A DNA stretch of 64,000 nt from Clostridium sp. 1001275B_160808_H3 (GTDB lineage: Bacteria > Bacillota > Clostridia > Clostridiales > Clostridiaceae). Positions 43,926-56,139 of this stretch are shown piece after piece. Every line of letters begins with the position of its first letter. Position 1 is the first letter of the stretch. The translations under genes were made by a program, and so were the position numbers. The DNA lies in assembly GCF_015550425.1 (NCBI RefSeq), contig NZ_JADNAT010000008.1, positions 101,631 through 165,630 of the forward strand, given 5' to 3'. Below the pieces are notes generated by a model. The model did no database searches and was not told the DNA's origin. It saw only the letters and a program-made list of their open reading frames with translations.

Positions 43926-43990
43926 CAAAAGTGGATGTATTGAATTTTCCTAGCATACTTAGCGAAGGATAGTTGGTACATCCACCTTTA
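43926..43990. terminator. Large-loop terminator between cca and addA
   Basis: GTGGATGTA (43931-43939) pairs with TACATCCAC (43977-43985); the 37-base loop contains short internal pairings (CCTAG). A/T runs flank both sides, suiting convergent genes. Confidence 0.7.
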
Positions 43991-44008
43991 TAATTTTATA
44001 TTACAAAT

Positions 44009-47000
44009 TTACAAATTCATTTTTTCTTCTTTATTTAAGCCAAATAAATAAAGATAGCATTCCTTAACTTCTTTTCCTGTAATCTTTTCTACAGCATCTT
44101 TATAATATTTAATTTGTATTTTATACTTGTCTAAAATTTCACTTTCTTTTCCATGCTCAACGTAATCAGTTTTATAGTCTAATAAAATAATTTTATCTTC
44201 TTCTTCAAATATACAATCTATTATACCCTGCAACCTAACATTTTCATTCCTATACAGATCTTTTGGCAAAGTACTATCAATATTTAAGCTACTTATTTCA
44301 GTATAAAAAGGTAATTCTCGTTTAACTAATTTTCCTGCATTAAATGATCTTAAAAGTCTTTTTCCCAAATTACTCTTAAAAAAGCTTATAAAACTAATTT
44401 TTTGCACAGCTTTTATTTCTTCTTCAGTAAGTAAATTCTTATCTTTCATAGAATATATTTGAGTCTCTATTTCTTCTTTTGTATTGACTTTATTCAAATC
44501 TAGCTTTTGCATTATAAAGTGCGCTATTGTACCTCTTTCTGATGCTGATAAACCTTTTTTCTCTTGTAGGAATTTTGGTTTTAATACTTCTTTATCACTA
44601 AAAATATTTACTGTAATAACATCATCATTTTCATTATTATAAAGAGATCTTTTCAAATCAGAAACAGAAACATTACTAGGCAACTTACCTGCTAAATCAT
44701 ATTTATATTTATAATTTAATCTTCTTTCAATTTCTTTATCTATATGATCCACATCCGAATTAATAAACAAATCTGTTTCTTCATTTTCATCCACAGCTAC
44801 TTCATTTTTTTCCACAGTTAATAAATTTTTAGTCCACATTTGTGTCTTCCATGTTGAAAAGTCATTAACTATTGAACTATTATTTGCTCCAATATATTTT
44901 TTTAGTTCTTCTCCATCTCTGTGCTTACATATAGCCATTCCAATCCAATCTAAATAACTTTTCCCCTTTAATACCTCTGATGCCGGAACAATTTCATCAT
45001 CTAAAGCTGCTGACGAAGCCCATCTTGAGATTGATTTTTCTAAGTTTCTTGTAGCCCCTGTAATAATTAGTTTTTCTTTTGCTCTTGTAAATGCAACATA
45101 TAGTATTCTCATTTCTTCTGAAAGAGTCTCAAATAATATTTTTTTCTTTATTGCTTCTTTAGCTAATGTACTATAAGAGTTTCTTCTTTCTAAATCAACA
45201 TAGTCTGGACCTAATCCAAGATCATCATGATATAAAATAGATTTATTTAAATCCATTAAGTTAAATTGCTTACCAAAACCACATGTAAATACTACTGGAA
45301 ATTCTAGTCCTTTACTCTTATGAATACTCATTATTCTAACAACATCTTCATTTTCACCCAGTATTTTTGCACTTCCCATATCCCCTGATGAATTCCTAAG
45401 CTTATTTATAAAATTAATGAAGTTAAATAATCCCTTAAAGCTAGTTTGTTCAAATTGTTTTGCTCTTTGGAATAATATTTTTAAATTTGCCTGCCTTAGC
45501 TTACCATTTGGCATAGCTCCAACATACCCATAATAAGCTGTATCCATATAAAGATACCAAATGAATTCATCTATTGGAGTATAAATTGATTTATTTCTCC
45601 ATTTTCCTAAATTATTTATAAATATCTTGCATTTATTTTTAAGTTCTTCATTTACTTCATATATGTCATCAGAAACACCTTTTATTATTTCATAGAAGTA
45701 TTTTTCCTTATCTAATAATCTTATATCTCCAAGCTCTTCTGCACTAAAACTTACTAAAGGTGATCTTAATACAGAAATCATAGGAACATCTTGCATTGGA
45801 TTATCTATAACTTTTAATAATGACATCATTGTTCTTATTTCTATAGTTTCAAAATAACCTGTTCCTGTATCAGCATAAACAGGTATTCCTTCAGATCCAA
45901 TCTCTTCTAAAAATATTTCAGACCAATTTCTAGTTGCTCTTAATAATATAACTATATCCTTATATTTTAAAGGTCTATATTCTCCAGTCTCCTTATTCAA
46001 TACTTTAAATACTTTACCTGTTTTAGGATCTGGATTTAATAATTCTTTTATCCTTCTAGCAACTATCCTTGCCTCTAGTCCTATTGAATCAATATCTTCT
46101 TCCTCTTCTACTAAACCTTCACCATCATATTCTTCTACTTCAGTAGTATATTCTCCTGACTTATCAAGAATATGAAGTTCTATTGGTCCTGCTATCATTG
46201 TATTTTCATCATTATTTTCTTTGTAGCTGGCTCCAAGATTAAGAGCTTCCTCATCATTATATTCAAGTTCACCTACAGTCTTAGACATTACTTCTTTAAA
46301 TACATAATTTACTCCACTAATTACTTCTTCTCTACTTCTAAAGTTCTTATATAATTGTATTTTTCTATTTAAATCACCATCTTCTAGTGGATATCTGTTA
46401 TATTTATCTAAAAACAATTCAGGTTTTGCTTGCCTAAATCTATAAATACTTTGCTTAACATCTCCAACCATAAAAACATTCGGATTTTCTAATGTTTTTC
46501 TAGAAACTAAATCTATTATTGCTTCTTGAACATTATTAGAATCTTGATATTCATCAACTAAGACTTCATCAAAGTATTCTCTAAAGCCTTTTGCAACGCT
46601 AGATGGATGTATATTATCTTCTTCACCATTTTCTATAAGTATCTTTAAACATAAATGCTCTAAGTCATTAAAATCTAGAAGATTTCTTTCTCTTTTCTTT
46701 TCTTTAAATCTATTTATAAATTCTAATGTCAATTGACTTATCATTTTCATATAAGGGTATGAATTTTTTATTCCATTTAAGGCATCTTCTACTGTCATTG
46801 AAAAACTATCTTCAATCAACTTTGATGTTTTCTTTTTGATGCTATCTCTTATACCCTTGACTATTTCTAAACTTTCTTCATCTGAAACTTTATCTTTTTT
46901 AACTGATTTTAATCTAGAAAAACTTATATTATTGATAGAAGAATATAGTTCCTCTATTCCTAAACTTAGTGATTCTTCAATCGACTTAAACATATCTAAA

Positions 47001-47764
47001 TCATCTAAGAATGTTGCTTCATATGGCTCTAAACCTTCAGTATCTCTTATTATACCTATAGCCTTTTCTAACATCTTAATATATCCATTTACTTCAATAT
47101 TTATAGTTTCTTTCAATATATCTATCCATATAGTTTTATTTAAATCATCTATAGTTTCTATATTAAACTTTTCAGCATTATTGATTAACCATTTTTCTGG
47201 CCAAGGCCCACTCATTGAAAATCTATATAAATCTAGTATTATATCTTTTAATCTTTGATCATCTCTTGAGCCACTGTATGCTTCTATTAGATTTCTAAAT
47301 TCTGTATTTTCACTTTCATAGTAATCCTCAAACATATCATTTATAACTTCTAATTTTAGCAATGTATTTTCTGTTTCATCAGCAATTCTAAATGTAGGAT
47401 CTAAATCTATAACATGATAATAGTTTTTTATAACATCTAAACAAAATGAATGCATCGTAGTTATATTAGCTCTACTCAAAAGAGTTAATTGCCTTTGCAA
47501 TACTTTTGAATTTGGATTTACCTCTAAAGCCTTTGATATTGCAGCTGCTATTCTTTCTCTCATTTCTGCTGCTGCTGCAGATGTGAATGTAACAACTAAT
47601 AATCTATCTATGTCTACTGGATTGTTTTCATTAGTTATTATTCTTATTATTCTTTCTACTAAAACTGCTGTCTTTCCTGAACCAGCTGCAGCAGCTACAA
47701 GTAAGTTAGATCCTCTAGTTGTTATTGCCTTAAGCTGATCATCAGTCCACTTTGTATCTCCCAT
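44009..47764 (-). CDS. addA: ATP-dependent helicase/nuclease subunit A
   Basis: 1251 residues, UvrD/Rep superfamily 1 helicase. Q-motif and Walker [10 protein letters not shown] ... [13 protein letters not shown] (6-36), DEYQDSN helicase motif II, motif [16 protein letters not shown], motif [18 protein letters not shown] and [12 protein letters not shown]. The C-terminal RecB-type nuclease shows GIIDCIFEE and [10 protein letters not shown]. With AddB it resects double-strand ends and responds to Chi for recombinational repair. It starts three bases after the addB stop. Confidence 0.97.
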   Translation of the reverse strand: MGDTKWTDDQLKAITTRGSNLLVAAAAGSGKTAVLVERIIRIITNENNPVDIDRLLVVTFTSAAAAEMRERIAAAISKALEVNPNSKVLQRQLTLLSRANITTMHSFCLDVIKNYYHVIDLDPTFRIADETENTLLKLEVINDMFEDYYESENTEFRNLIEAYSGSRDDQRLKDIILDLYRFSMSGPWPEKWLINNAEKFNIETIDDLNKTIWIDILKETINIEVNGYIKMLEKAIGIIRDTEGLEPYEATFLDDLDMFKSIEESLSLGIEELYSSINNISFSRLKSVKKDKVSDEESLEIVKGIRDSIKKKTSKLIEDSFSMTVEDALNGIKNSYPYMKMISQLTLEFINRFKEKKRERNLLDFNDLEHLCLKILIENGEEDNIHPSSVAKGFREYFDEVLVDEYQDSNNVQEAIIDLVSRKTLENPNVFMVGDVKQSIYRFRQAKPELFLDKYNRYPLEDGDLNRKIQLYKNFRSREEVISGVNYVFKEVMSKTVGELEYNDEEALNLGASYKENNDENTMIAGPIELHILDKSGEYTTEVEEYDGEGLVEEEEDIDSIGLEARIVARRIKELLNPDPKTGKVFKVLNKETGEYRPLKYKDIVILLRATRNWSEIFLEEIGSEGIPVYADTGTGYFETIEIRTMMSLLKVIDNPMQDVPMISVLRSPLVSFSAEELGDIRLLDKEKYFYEIIKGVSDDIYEVNEELKNKCKIFINNLGKWRNKSIYTPIDEFIWYLYMDTAYYGYVGAMPNGKLRQANLKILFQRAKQFEQTSFKGLFNFINFINKLRNSSGDMGSAKILGENEDVVRIMSIHKSKGLEFPVVFTCGFGKQFNLMDLNKSILYHDDLGLGPDYVDLERRNSYSTLAKEAIKKKILFETLSEEMRILYVAFTRAKEKLIITGATRNLEKSISRWASSAALDDEIVPASEVLKGKSYLDWIGMAICKHRDGEELKKYIGANNSSIVNDFSTWKTQMWTKNLLTVEKNEVAVDENEETDLFINSDVDHIDKEIERRLNYKYKYDLAGKLPSNVSVSDLKRSLYNNENDDVITVNIFSDKEVLKPKFLQEKKGLSASERGTIAHFIMQKLDLNKVNTKEEIETQIYSMKDKNLLTEEEIKAVQKISFISFFKSNLGKRLLRSFNAGKLVKRELPFYTEISSLNIDSTLPKDLYRNENVRLQGIIDCIFEEEDKIILLDYKTDYVEHGKESEILDKYKIQIKYYKDAVEKITGKEVKECYLYLFGLNKEEKMNL

Positions 47765-47766
47765 AA

Positions 47767-50700
47767 TTAATTGCTACCTCCCTTCTCTACCTCATCTTTT
47801 ATTAGTTTCCATGCCTCATCATTACTCTTCTTTAAAACTACTCTATACTTATTATTTTCTATTGATGTATCGAACTGACATACTGATGAATAATCACAAT
47901 AACTACAATATGCAGTGTTATTATTTTTACAAGGCTCTATTTTTATTTCTCCACTTAACATTTCCTCGCATATTTCAGACATCTTATCATTAACATATTT
48001 TCTTAATGTATCAAATTGTTCCTCTGTTATTACTGAGCTACTTGATGTGAAGTTACCATCTTTCTTTATTGCAGCTGGTATTATTAATGAATATGAATCC
48101 ATATCATTATCCATAGCCTTAACAACATTTATATCTTTAAGAAGCAATCCACTCATCTTTAATTCCTTTAATATATTATCCTTTATTTCTTCTTCAGTAA
48201 GTTGCTTTTTAGACTTTATTATTGGATCATCAATTCTAAAATATAATATAGCACCTGGCATTGCTTGCTTTTGTAATATATATTTTGAGTTTTTTATAAG
48301 AGCATCTAAATAAACTAATAATTGTATTTGAAGACCATAATAAACTTCTGTTAAATTAAACTTTTTAGCTCCTGATTTATAGTCAACTATCTTTATATAT
48401 GTGTTTCCATCTAAATCTAAAGTATCAATTCTATCTACTCTACCAACTAGATATACTGTTTCATTTGATGGTAAATCTATTTTTATTGGCTCTCCATCGC
48501 TAAATCCTCCAAAGGCAAACTCATTCTTAAATACCTCAAACTTACCTTTTCTCATTTGTTCTGATATTACCATAACAGATTTAGTTATTGTTCTCTTGAA
48601 TCTATCTGCAAAATACTTATATTTCTTCGTACTATTTAATATTGAATTAGAGTCACTTTCTAACCTCTTATCAACTAGTTCATTAACTATTACCTTACAT
48701 CTTTCTCTATTTAAATCAGACCATGCTATTTTTTCATTTCTAACTGTATTTGTAAAATCATCTAGCACATTATGCATAAATGATCCTAAATCTGGAGCAG
48801 AGAATTCATATACTTTTCTATCCTTTGCCTTTAATCCATATTGAACATAATAAGAAAAAGGACATTGAGCATACTTTTCTATTCTAGATACATTAAATAT
48901 AAGCTTTTTATTTTCTGATTGATATAATCTCTTTATTTTTTCTCTAGGAACTTTTTCAACCAAATTAGTATATGTCAATCCCTTAAACATTCTATTCGAT
49001 TTATTTTTAAACTCATCATTATTTTCAAACCATTTAAAAGCTTGTGCCCAATATTCGTCTACCTTTTCCTTTTCAAATTCCATTCTAAGTGCTGAAATAA
49101 GTTCATTGAAGGTAGGTGTAGGGGCTGTTATTTTATTAAATTTATCTCTTCTATCTCTTACATTATAAATTTCACTTTCCTCTACTACATTTGGTAACAC
49201 CTTTTTAATCCTTGGAATAATTATAGATGGCCTTAATGATTTACCTTCAAAATCTGCCATAGGGAAAGTTACCATTAAATACTCTGAAGGAATAGTCAGT
49301 GCTGTATAAACAATAAATTGCTCTTCGAAAGCTCTACTTTTAGTATCTGAAGCTAATCTTATTCCTATATTCCTTAATAAGTCTCTTTCTCTATCACTTA
49401 TAATTCCTTCTTCTTTATTAGCAGCTGGTAATACACCATCATTTACTCCTACTAAATATAAAGCTTTTACTTCTCTACCTTTAACTCTTGATATATCACC
49501 TATATTTACTTGATCTAAAGACATAGGAATTACCCCTATCTCCTTTTCTTCAAATCCTGATATAAGTATTTTAGTAAATTCCTTTATATCTAATACTTCA
49601 TCTCCTAACACTTCCACAACTTGATCTAAAATTTCTATTACAATCTCAGGAACTTGTATATATTCCTTTATTTTATCTTGTAGCCCAAATGAATTAAATT
49701 CTTCTAACCATATTTCTAAGATTTTAAATACATTTAGTTCATTTAAAAATTCATATAGATTAGTTGCAAACTCTTTTACTTTATTCTTTCCCTTTATTTT
49801 ATTATGTAACTTCATTAAAGGAGCTCGTATTTCTTCCATAATTTCAAGAATTGAATTTTCTTCTTCTGAAATATCTTCTTTATCATAAAGATCTTTAGTC
49901 CACTTATAACCCTTTATTCCATTAGCTAATATATAGTTTTCTAATACATCAATATAATCTCTTTCAACATTTACTAATCCACTCTTTAAATATTTAAATA
50001 CACTTTCATATGACCAATTACTTGCTAATATTTCTAGAGATGAAATAATAACTACAACTAATGGATTATTAAGTATTTCTCTTTTTTTATCTATAAAAAA
50101 TGGAATGTTATATTCATTAAAAATAACTGTAGATATCTTTTCATACTCATCTATATTTCTGCATACAACAGCTATATCCTTAAATCTATACCCATTATCT
50201 CTAACCATTCTTAATATATCCTTAGCTACAACTTCAATTTCATCATAACTGTTATTTGCCTTATATATTCTTACATTATTAGCTTTTCCTTTATACTCTT
50301 TAAATGGATACGTAAAGAAATGACGTTCTAAATGTTGTAAATCTTCACTATTTAAAAATCTATATGACTGTCCCTTATTTAGATCAATCGGTTCTAAGTA
50401 TGATATATTTCCTTCTTTCATAATTCTTAATATAGAGTTCTCAGTATTTTTTATAGCATCAAATATATCTGTATAATCTATATCAGCACCACCACTTAAG
50501 GAATCGCTACATAAGGTTATATTTACAACCTTTGCTTTCTTTGCGAGTACTTTTATAACCTCCAATTGTTGAGGTGTAAAAGTAGTAAATTCATCTATCC
50601 ATATTTCTGCATCATCATATATATTACAATCCTTTAACCTTTTTGCTAAAAAAGTTAACTCATCATCCGAGTCAATAAATCTCCTATGAAGTACATCGTT

Positions 50701-51198
50701 AAAATTATTAAAAATTAATTTTAAATCATTTATTTTTTTCTTAAGCTCTTCATCATTTATTTCTTCTTCTTTTGCATTTAATATTTCCCCGGAAATATTA
50801 TATTTTTTAAACTCTGTTATTATTTTCGATATTATTGATGAGAATCCCTGTTGCTTAGACATTCTATTAAAGTATTGTAATTCCTCACCTTTATCTTTTA
50901 ATAACTTATAAATAAGCATATTCCTTCCTGAATCACTTATTCTAACTTCTGTTCGTCCACCACATTCTTCTGATACTCTATGAGCCATTCTCTTAAAACT
51001 TAGTACTTCGCCTCTTAGTAATCCCTTTTCTGTTACCGTATCAAGGAACTTCTTTTCTGTATCAAAAGTGTATTGCTCTGGAACTATTAAAACTAATTTA
51101 TTTTCACTATCATAATTTTGTATTTTCCTTTTTATTTGTTCAAGACAAAACGTACTTTTTCCTGTTCCTGCCCTTCCAAATATAAATCTTATTCCCAT
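47767..51198 (-). CDS. addB: ATP-dependent helicase/nuclease subunit B
   Basis: About 1143 residues from ATG 51198, with AGGAG eight bases upstream. N-terminal Walker [14 protein letters not shown] and inactive-helicase blocks; C-terminal nuclease with GRVDRID and [13 protein letters not shown]. Four Cys for the [4Fe-4S] staple are present, one near residue 795 ([11 protein letters not shown]) and [11 protein letters not shown] ... VCQF near the end. It is the Chi-recognition and second-strand nuclease partner of AddA. It follows an acetyltransferase gene by about 30 bases. Confidence 0.96.
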   Translation of the reverse strand: MGIRFIFGRAGTGKSTFCLEQIKRKIQNYDSENKLVLIVPEQYTFDTEKKFLDTVTEKGLLRGEVLSFKRMAHRVSEECGGRTEVRISDSGRNMLIYKLLKDKGEELQYFNRMSKQQGFSSIISKIITEFKKYNISGEILNAKEEEINDEELKKKINDLKLIFNNFNDVLHRRFIDSDDELTFLAKRLKDCNIYDDAEIWIDEFTTFTPQQLEVIKVLAKKAKVVNITLCSDSLSGGADIDYTDIFDAIKNTENSILRIMKEGNISYLEPIDLNKGQSYRFLNSEDLQHLERHFFTYPFKEYKGKANNVRIYKANNSYDEIEVVAKDILRMVRDNGYRFKDIAVVCRNIDEYEKISTVIFNEYNIPFFIDKKREILNNPLVVVIISSLEILASNWSYESVFKYLKSGLVNVERDYIDVLENYILANGIKGYKWTKDLYDKEDISEEENSILEIMEEIRAPLMKLHNKIKGKNKVKEFATNLYEFLNELNVFKILEIWLEEFNSFGLQDKIKEYIQVPEIVIEILDQVVEVLGDEVLDIKEFTKILISGFEEKEIGVIPMSLDQVNIGDISRVKGREVKALYLVGVNDGVLPAANKEEGIISDRERDLLRNIGIRLASDTKSRAFEEQFIVYTALTIPSEYLMVTFPMADFEGKSLRPSIIIPRIKKVLPNVVEESEIYNVRDRRDKFNKITAPTPTFNELISALRMEFEKEKVDEYWAQAFKWFENNDEFKNKSNRMFKGLTYTNLVEKVPREKIKRLYQSENKKLIFNVSRIEKYAQCPFSYYVQYGLKAKDRKVYEFSAPDLGSFMHNVLDDFTNTVRNEKIAWSDLNRERCKVIVNELVDKRLESDSNSILNSTKKYKYFADRFKRTITKSVMVISEQMRKGKFEVFKNEFAFGGFSDGEPIKIDLPSNETVYLVGRVDRIDTLDLDGNTYIKIVDYKSGAKKFNLTEVYYGLQIQLLVYLDALIKNSKYILQKQAMPGAILYFRIDDPIIKSKKQLTEEEIKDNILKELKMSGLLLKDINVVKAMDNDMDSYSLIIPAAIKKDGNFTSSSSVITEEQFDTLRKYVNDKMSEICEEMLSGEIKIEPCKNNNTAYCSYCDYSSVCQFDTSIENNKYRVVLKKSNDEAWKLIKDEVEKGGSN

Positions 51199-51229
51199 AA
51201 ACACACTCCTAAAAGTATTCTATCTTAAA

Positions 51230-51760
51230 TTATTCCCCTTTTGCTTGAATAAATTCTTCCTTAAGTAACCCCATAACTATAGTATCTAAATATCTACCAC
51301 CAATATAATATTTACTCCTTCTTATTCCTTCTTCCTTGAATCCACATTTCTTATAACAATTTATAGCTCTAATATTTTCTTTAACGACTTCTAATTCTAT
51401 CTTATGAGCTTTTCTCTTATTAAATAGATGCTCACATAATGTCCTTATTGAGTCCTTACCGTGACCTCTTCCCCAATATCCCTTACCAATAGTTATCCCT
51501 ATTGAGTATACATCTCTCGTATAACTATTTTCTTTATAATAGACGTATCCTATTAAATCAATATCTTTTGTTACTATAACTAATTCCTTTTTATTCGGTT
51601 TTGTAAAATGACGAAATTGACTTCTTATATATTCCTTAGTCATAATTCCCGTAGATAAACCATTATACTTAAGAACTTCTCTATCTGCACAAATGTCATA
51701 TAAGATCTCTATATCTTCTTTTACTGGATCCCTTAAGTATATATTTTCTCCATATATCAT
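51230..51760 (-). CDS. GNAT acetyltransferase (RimJ/RimL/SpeG-like)
   Basis: 176 residues. IYLRDPVKEDIEILYDICAD at the N-terminus is typical of the Acetyltransf_3 (RimJ/RimL) group; motif A reads IGITIGKGYWGRGHGKDSIRTL and motif B VVKENIRAINCYKKCGFKEEG. It transfers acetyl from acetyl-CoA to an amine, possibly a protein N-terminus, polyamine or antibiotic. It is directly upstream of addB on the same strand; co-transcription is likely but a functional link is not evident. Confidence 0.88.
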   Translation of the reverse strand: MIYGENIYLRDPVKEDIEILYDICADREVLKYNGLSTGIMTKEYIRSQFRHFTKPNKKELVIVTKDIDLIGYVYYKENSYTRDVYSIGITIGKGYWGRGHGKDSIRTLCEHLFNKRKAHKIELEVVKENIRAINCYKKCGFKEEGIRRSKYYIGGRYLDTIVMGLLKEEFIQAKGE

Positions 51761-51853
51761 ACTGCCATCTCCCTAAGTAAAGTTTATATCATATTTTTAA
51801 TTTTTGTATACTTTAATTATAAATCTATTTGTAAAAGCAAAAAAGAGAACAAT

Positions 51854-51890
51854 AAAAAAAGAGCCCAAATTTTAATATTGAGCTCTTTTT
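51854..51890 (-). terminator. Terminator of the alpha-glucoside operon
   Basis: On the minus strand AAAAAGAGC pairs with GCTCTTTTTT four bases after the EEP gene stop. Confidence 0.85.
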
Positions 51891-51893
51891 CTT

Positions 51894-52682
51894 CTACATT
51901 ATATCTATTTCCACTTCAACTCCGTAATGATCAGAGATAACTCTTTTATTTTCATTGTTAAATATCACGTTAGATCTTTTTACATTAACATTTTTGTTTG
52001 TAAATATTATATCTAGCCTTTTATTTTCCTTTTTACCTTCCCAGCCTGCAATTTCACCTTCAACCGTTATCCCATTATCTTTTTCAAGTGCAATACCATA
52101 AGTATCAATTAATCCTTTACTTAATAAATAATCATACCCCTGATTTCTAATTCTAGCATCATTATTAAAATCTCCCATAATAAAACTTAATCCATTGATT
52201 TTCTCTATAAGATTATCTGCTTGATATTTAAAATGTTCTGCTTCATCATTCCACCAACCTAAGTGACAACTAAAGAAATTAACTTTTTTATTATCTATAC
52301 TTATAGTGCACTTAATTATTTTCCTACTTTTATAAAAAGTTTTTTCACTACTTTTTGTTATATAAAATGACTCTACATCTTCAACTTCATGTCTGGTAAG
52401 TATAGATAAACCTTCCTCATATATATCATAACCTATATGTGATAAATCCCATAAGTACCTATATTTAAATTCTCCTAATTTCTCAAGCTCTTTATTTAAT
52501 AAGTAAACAAAATTATCTTCCTTTATAATTCCACTAACTATACTTTCTTCTATGCTTTGACTTACTTCTTGAAGTGCTATAACATCGTATTGCTTCTCTT
52601 TTATTACTTCTGCTAAATACTTTATTTTCTCTAATTGACTTTCTTCCATCCATGAATGGCAATTAAGTGTTAATAATTTCAT
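51894..52682 (-). CDS. Endonuclease/exonuclease/phosphatase-fold hydrolase
   Basis: 262 residues of the EEP (DNase I-like) fold: LTLNCHSW at the N-terminus, metal-binding VIALQEVSQS (Glu near 39), a central FFSCHLGWWN, the NMDND-like IMGDFNND and terminal ISDHYGVEVEI with catalytic Asp-His. Members act on nucleic acids, phosphoinositides or sphingolipids. It is translationally linked to the PTS gene (stop and start one base apart). Similar genes sit next to sugar PTS genes in other Firmicutes, but the role in sugar use is unknown. Confidence 0.85.
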   Translation of the reverse strand: MKLLTLNCHSWMEESQLEKIKYLAEVIKEKQYDVIALQEVSQSIEESIVSGIIKEDNFVYLLNKELEKLGEFKYRYLWDLSHIGYDIYEEGLSILTRHEVEDVESFYITKSSEKTFYKSRKIIKCTISIDNKKVNFFSCHLGWWNDEAEHFKYQADNLIEKINGLSFIMGDFNNDARIRNQGYDYLLSKGLIDTYGIALEKDNGITVEGEIAGWEGKKENKRLDIIFTNKNVNVKRSNVIFNNENKRVISDHYGVEVEIDIM

Positions 52683-52683
52683 T

Positions 52684-54354
52684 CTAAACTCCTAATATAT
52701 CTTGTATGTTTGATTTTAACACATCTGCCTTTGGACCGTATATCGCTTGAACACCTTTATCTCTTAATATAAGTCCTAAAGCTCCATTCTTTTTCCATTC
52801 CTTTTCATCAGCTACTAAACTTATATCCTTAACAGTAACTCTTAATCTTGTCATACATGCATCTATATCTTCTATGTTATCCTTTTCCCCTAATAATGAA
52901 ATTATTCTAACTGCTTGTAAATCATTTGCTGTATTTGGATCATTCTTAGTAGAAGATGTTGCTTCATCTTCATTTTCTGAATCTATATAGTTTCCGTTAC
53001 GTCCTGGTGTTGGAATGTTGAATTTTTTAATTAATATGCTAAATATTCCATAGTTTAATCCAAAGAATACTAAACATGCAATAACAAAGTTAATTATATC
53101 TCTTATTAATCCTGCATGAACCATCATTGGAGTTCTTGTTAAGAATTCTATAAACCCAAATGCATGAACTCTTAATTGGAAAATATCAGCTAAAGCAAAA
53201 CCTATACCTGTAATTAAAGCATATACTCCATATAATATAGGTGATATAAACATAAACATAAATTCTATTGGTTCTGTAACACCTGTTAAGAATACTGCTA
53301 GTCCAGCTGATAAAAATACTGTTTTATATTTGTTCTTTTTATCTGGCTCAACGTTTTTATACATTGCAAATGCTACTCCTAATAATGATGCACTTGAAAG
53401 AATTACTTGACCAGCTTTAAATCTTGCTGGAACTATGCTATTTAATACTGTATTATATTCTGAAATATTCCCTGCGTCTTTTAAATTTATTAAATCACCT
53501 ATCCACGCTAACCATAATGGATCTTGTCCTGCTACTAAAGTACCTGCTGATTGCCCTGTTAATATTTGATATACCCCACCAAGCTCTGTATAATTTACCG
53601 GCACTGTTAACATATGATGCAATCCAAATGGTAATAATAAACGTTCTAATGCTCCATATACAAAAGGTGCTAAAACTGGTGCTGTATCCTTTGATTCTGC
53701 TAACCAGATTCCAAAGCTATTTAAAGCTCCTTGTATAAATGGCCAAACAAGTGATAGTGCTATAGCTGTAACTGTTGATCCTAAAATAACTACAAAAGGA
53801 ACAAATCTTTTTCCATTAAAGAAATCCAACGCCTTAGGTAATTTATTATAATTATAATATTTATTATATAAGGCTGCTCCTAAGAAACCTGCAATTATAC
53901 CTACAAACACTCCCATATTTAATGCTGGAGCACCTAATATCTCTGTAAAATAGTTAGCTACGACAAGCTTTGAACCAAATATTGAGTTTACTGTTGCTGT
54001 AGCATCAGCTAACATATCTGAACTTACACCAAATATAGCTCCTGTAATACGATTAATTAATATGAATGATAACAATCCAGCAAAAGCACCACCAGCTCTT
54101 TCTTTAGCCCATGATCCACCTATAGCAACTGCAAACAATACATGAAGGTTTCCAATTATAGCCCAACCTATATCCTCCATAACTCTTCCTATTGTATCTA
54201 TCATTGCTATATCTGCTGACATTGCTATCAATTTTCCAATAGAAATCATAAGACCAGCTGCTGGCATAACCGCAACTACAACTAGTAGAGCCTTTCCAAA
54301 TTTTTGCCAAAAATCAAATGATATTAGTTTACCTCTCTTATTTGCTTTTCCCAT
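52684..54354 (-). CDS. PTS EIICB, alpha-glucoside/maltose type
   Basis: About 556 residues from ATG 54354 (AAGGAGAGG seven bases upstream). An N-terminal EIIC domain (about 10-440) has about ten helices and the LPFGLHHMLTVPVNYTELGG and GVTEPIEFMFMFISP signatures of the glucose/maltose superfamily. A linker rich in Ser/Asn/Asp leads to an EIIB domain (about 475-556) with the phospho-Cys in DIDACMTRLRV. There is no EIIA, so phosphate probably comes from a glucose-type EIIA elsewhere. With the GH13 gene, ROK kinase and LacI regulator this suggests uptake of maltose or another alpha-glucoside. Confidence 0.9.
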   Translation of the reverse strand: MGKANKRGKLISFDFWQKFGKALLVVVAVMPAAGLMISIGKLIAMSADIAMIDTIGRVMEDIGWAIIGNLHVLFAVAIGGSWAKERAGGAFAGLLSFILINRITGAIFGVSSDMLADATATVNSIFGSKLVVANYFTEILGAPALNMGVFVGIIAGFLGAALYNKYYNYNKLPKALDFFNGKRFVPFVVILGSTVTAIALSLVWPFIQGALNSFGIWLAESKDTAPVLAPFVYGALERLLLPFGLHHMLTVPVNYTELGGVYQILTGQSAGTLVAGQDPLWLAWIGDLINLKDAGNISEYNTVLNSIVPARFKAGQVILSSASLLGVAFAMYKNVEPDKKNKYKTVFLSAGLAVFLTGVTEPIEFMFMFISPILYGVYALITGIGFALADIFQLRVHAFGFIEFLTRTPMMVHAGLIRDIINFVIACLVFFGLNYGIFSILIKKFNIPTPGRNGNYIDSENEDEATSSTKNDPNTANDLQAVRIISLLGEKDNIEDIDACMTRLRVTVKDISLVADEKEWKKNGALGLILRDKGVQAIYGPKADVLKSNIQDILGV

Positions 54355-54377
54355 TATTATTCCTCTCCTTACTACTT

Positions 54378-56048
54378 TCAATTTAAATCTATTTTATACA
54401 TTCTTGCTTCATATGGTCTTAAATCTATACTATTTAAATCATGATGTTCAGAAACTTTGTAATTTGATATTAATAAGTTCTCATACTTTAATAATTCATC
54501 CTTATAAATATATCTAGCTGACTTATTTGTTAAATTTGTTACTATAATAAACTTTTTATCATTTAACTCTCTTATATAAGCATAAATACTTTCATCCTCT
54601 TTTAATATTAATTTGTATTCACCATATATAAGTGCATTGTTGCTTTTTCTTATCTTTATCATTTTTTTATAAAAATTCAATATTGAATACTCATCATCAA
54701 TTTGCTTTTAAACATTTATGTCTTTGAAATTATCATTAACTTCTATCCAAGGTTTATTATTAGAAAAGCCTGCATTCATAGAACTATTCCATTGCATTGG
54801 CGTTCTAGCATTATCTCTAGAAGTAGCCCATAAATGCTTCATACATTCTTCCTTAGTAAAACCGTTTTCTAACATTTCATTATAGGCATTTATACTTTTA
54901 ACATCATTGTACTTATCTACAGATGAATATTTTACATTTGTCATTCCAATTTCTTGTCCTTGATATATAAATGGAGTCCCTTGTTGCATAAAGTACATTA
55001 ATGCTAACGCTGTTGCACTTTCCATCCAATACGCCTTATCATTTCCCCAGGTGGACACTACCCTTGGTATATCATGATTTTCTATAAACAGTGCATTCCA
55101 ACCTCTATTATTTAGCCCTTCTTGCCATCTAGTTAGAACTTCTTTGCATTCCTTTACATTAAAGCTCTCATTATCTTCATTGTTCCATAAATCTAGATGC
55201 TCAAATTGAAATACCATGTTGAATTTTCCCTTTTCTTCTCCTACCCACTCTTCTGCTTCTTCAGCACTTACCCCATTTGCTTCTGCTACTGTCATAACAT
55301 CGTATTTTGAGAATGTATTTTCACTCAATTCCTCTAAAAAGTCATGTATTCCTTCAACATTCATATGCTTTTCAAAGCAGCTTACATATTGTTTATTTTC
55401 CATATTAGGCATGTCACTAAATTCTATATCTTTCTTAATATGACTTATGGCATCTATTCTAAATCCATCTACTCCTTTATCAAGCCACCAATTTATCATT
55501 TTATATATTTCTTTTCTTAAATTCTCATTTTCCCAATTTAAATCCGGCTGCTTTTTAGTGAATAAATGTAAGAAATATTCATCAGTCTTTTTATCATATT
55601 CCCAAGCTGATCCTTTAAAAATACTTTCCCAGTTATTAGGCTCTTTATTATTTTTTCCTTTTCTCCATATATACCAATCCCTCTTAGGATTATCTTTAGA
55701 TGACTTTGATTCTATAAACCATTCATGTTCGTCGCTAGTATGATTTATTACTAAATCTATTATCAACTTCATTTCTCTCTTATGAATTTCTACTAATAGC
55801 TCATTGAAATCCTCCATAGTTCCAAAATCCGTCATTATATCTTGATAATCACTTATATCATAACCATTATCATCATTAGGTGACTTGTACATAGGACAAA
55901 TCCAAATAACATCTATCCCTAAATCTTTTAAATAATCTAATTTTGATATTATTCCCTTTAAGTCACCTATTCCATCATTATTACTATCCATAAAACTTCT
56001 TGGATATATTTGATATGCCACTGCTTCTTTCCACCAAACTTGCTTCAT
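54378..56048 (-). pseudogene. malL: GH13 alpha-glucosidase/oligo-1,6-glucosidase with one in-frame stop
   Basis: The full frame from ATG 56048 (GGAGG upstream) to the TGA at 54380 encodes a MalL-type enzyme. Seen are WWKEAVAYQIYPRSF, DLVINHTSDEHEWF, nucleophile Asp in GFRIDAISH, acid Glu in MTVAEANG and ENHDIPRV, then NARTPMQWNSSMNAGFS. A TAA at 54710-54708 interrupts it between DNFKDINV and KQIDDEYSILNFYKK. The same frame then continues intact to LRPYEARMYKIDL. Close relatives have Glu at the stop position, so a single GAA to TAA change explains it. About 445 of 556 residues, with the whole catalytic barrel, remain upstream of the stop. It is a recent mutation, a sequencing error, or a truncated but perhaps partly active protein. 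Confidence 0.85.
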
Positions 56049-56079
56049 ATATTCCTCCAACTTAACTAAATCTAATTCA

Positions 56080-56093
56080 TGCAATCGTTTGCC
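56080..56093. promoter_or_regulatory. LacI-type operator upstream of the GH13 gene
   Basis: TGCAATCGTTTGCC, a near-palindrome sharing the TGCAA-n-CG-n-TTGC(A/C) pattern with 57246-57259. Confidence 0.6.
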
Positions 56094-56139
56094 CAAAATA
56101 GTGTAAAAGATGTGTACAGATATTTCTGTACACATTATC

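Noticed and set aside
46836..47258. Plus-strand ORFs of 60-147 codons opposite addA and addB (and similar ones opposite other genes)
   Set aside because: They are antisense shadows of clearly recognised proteins and lack ribosome sites and plausible composition.
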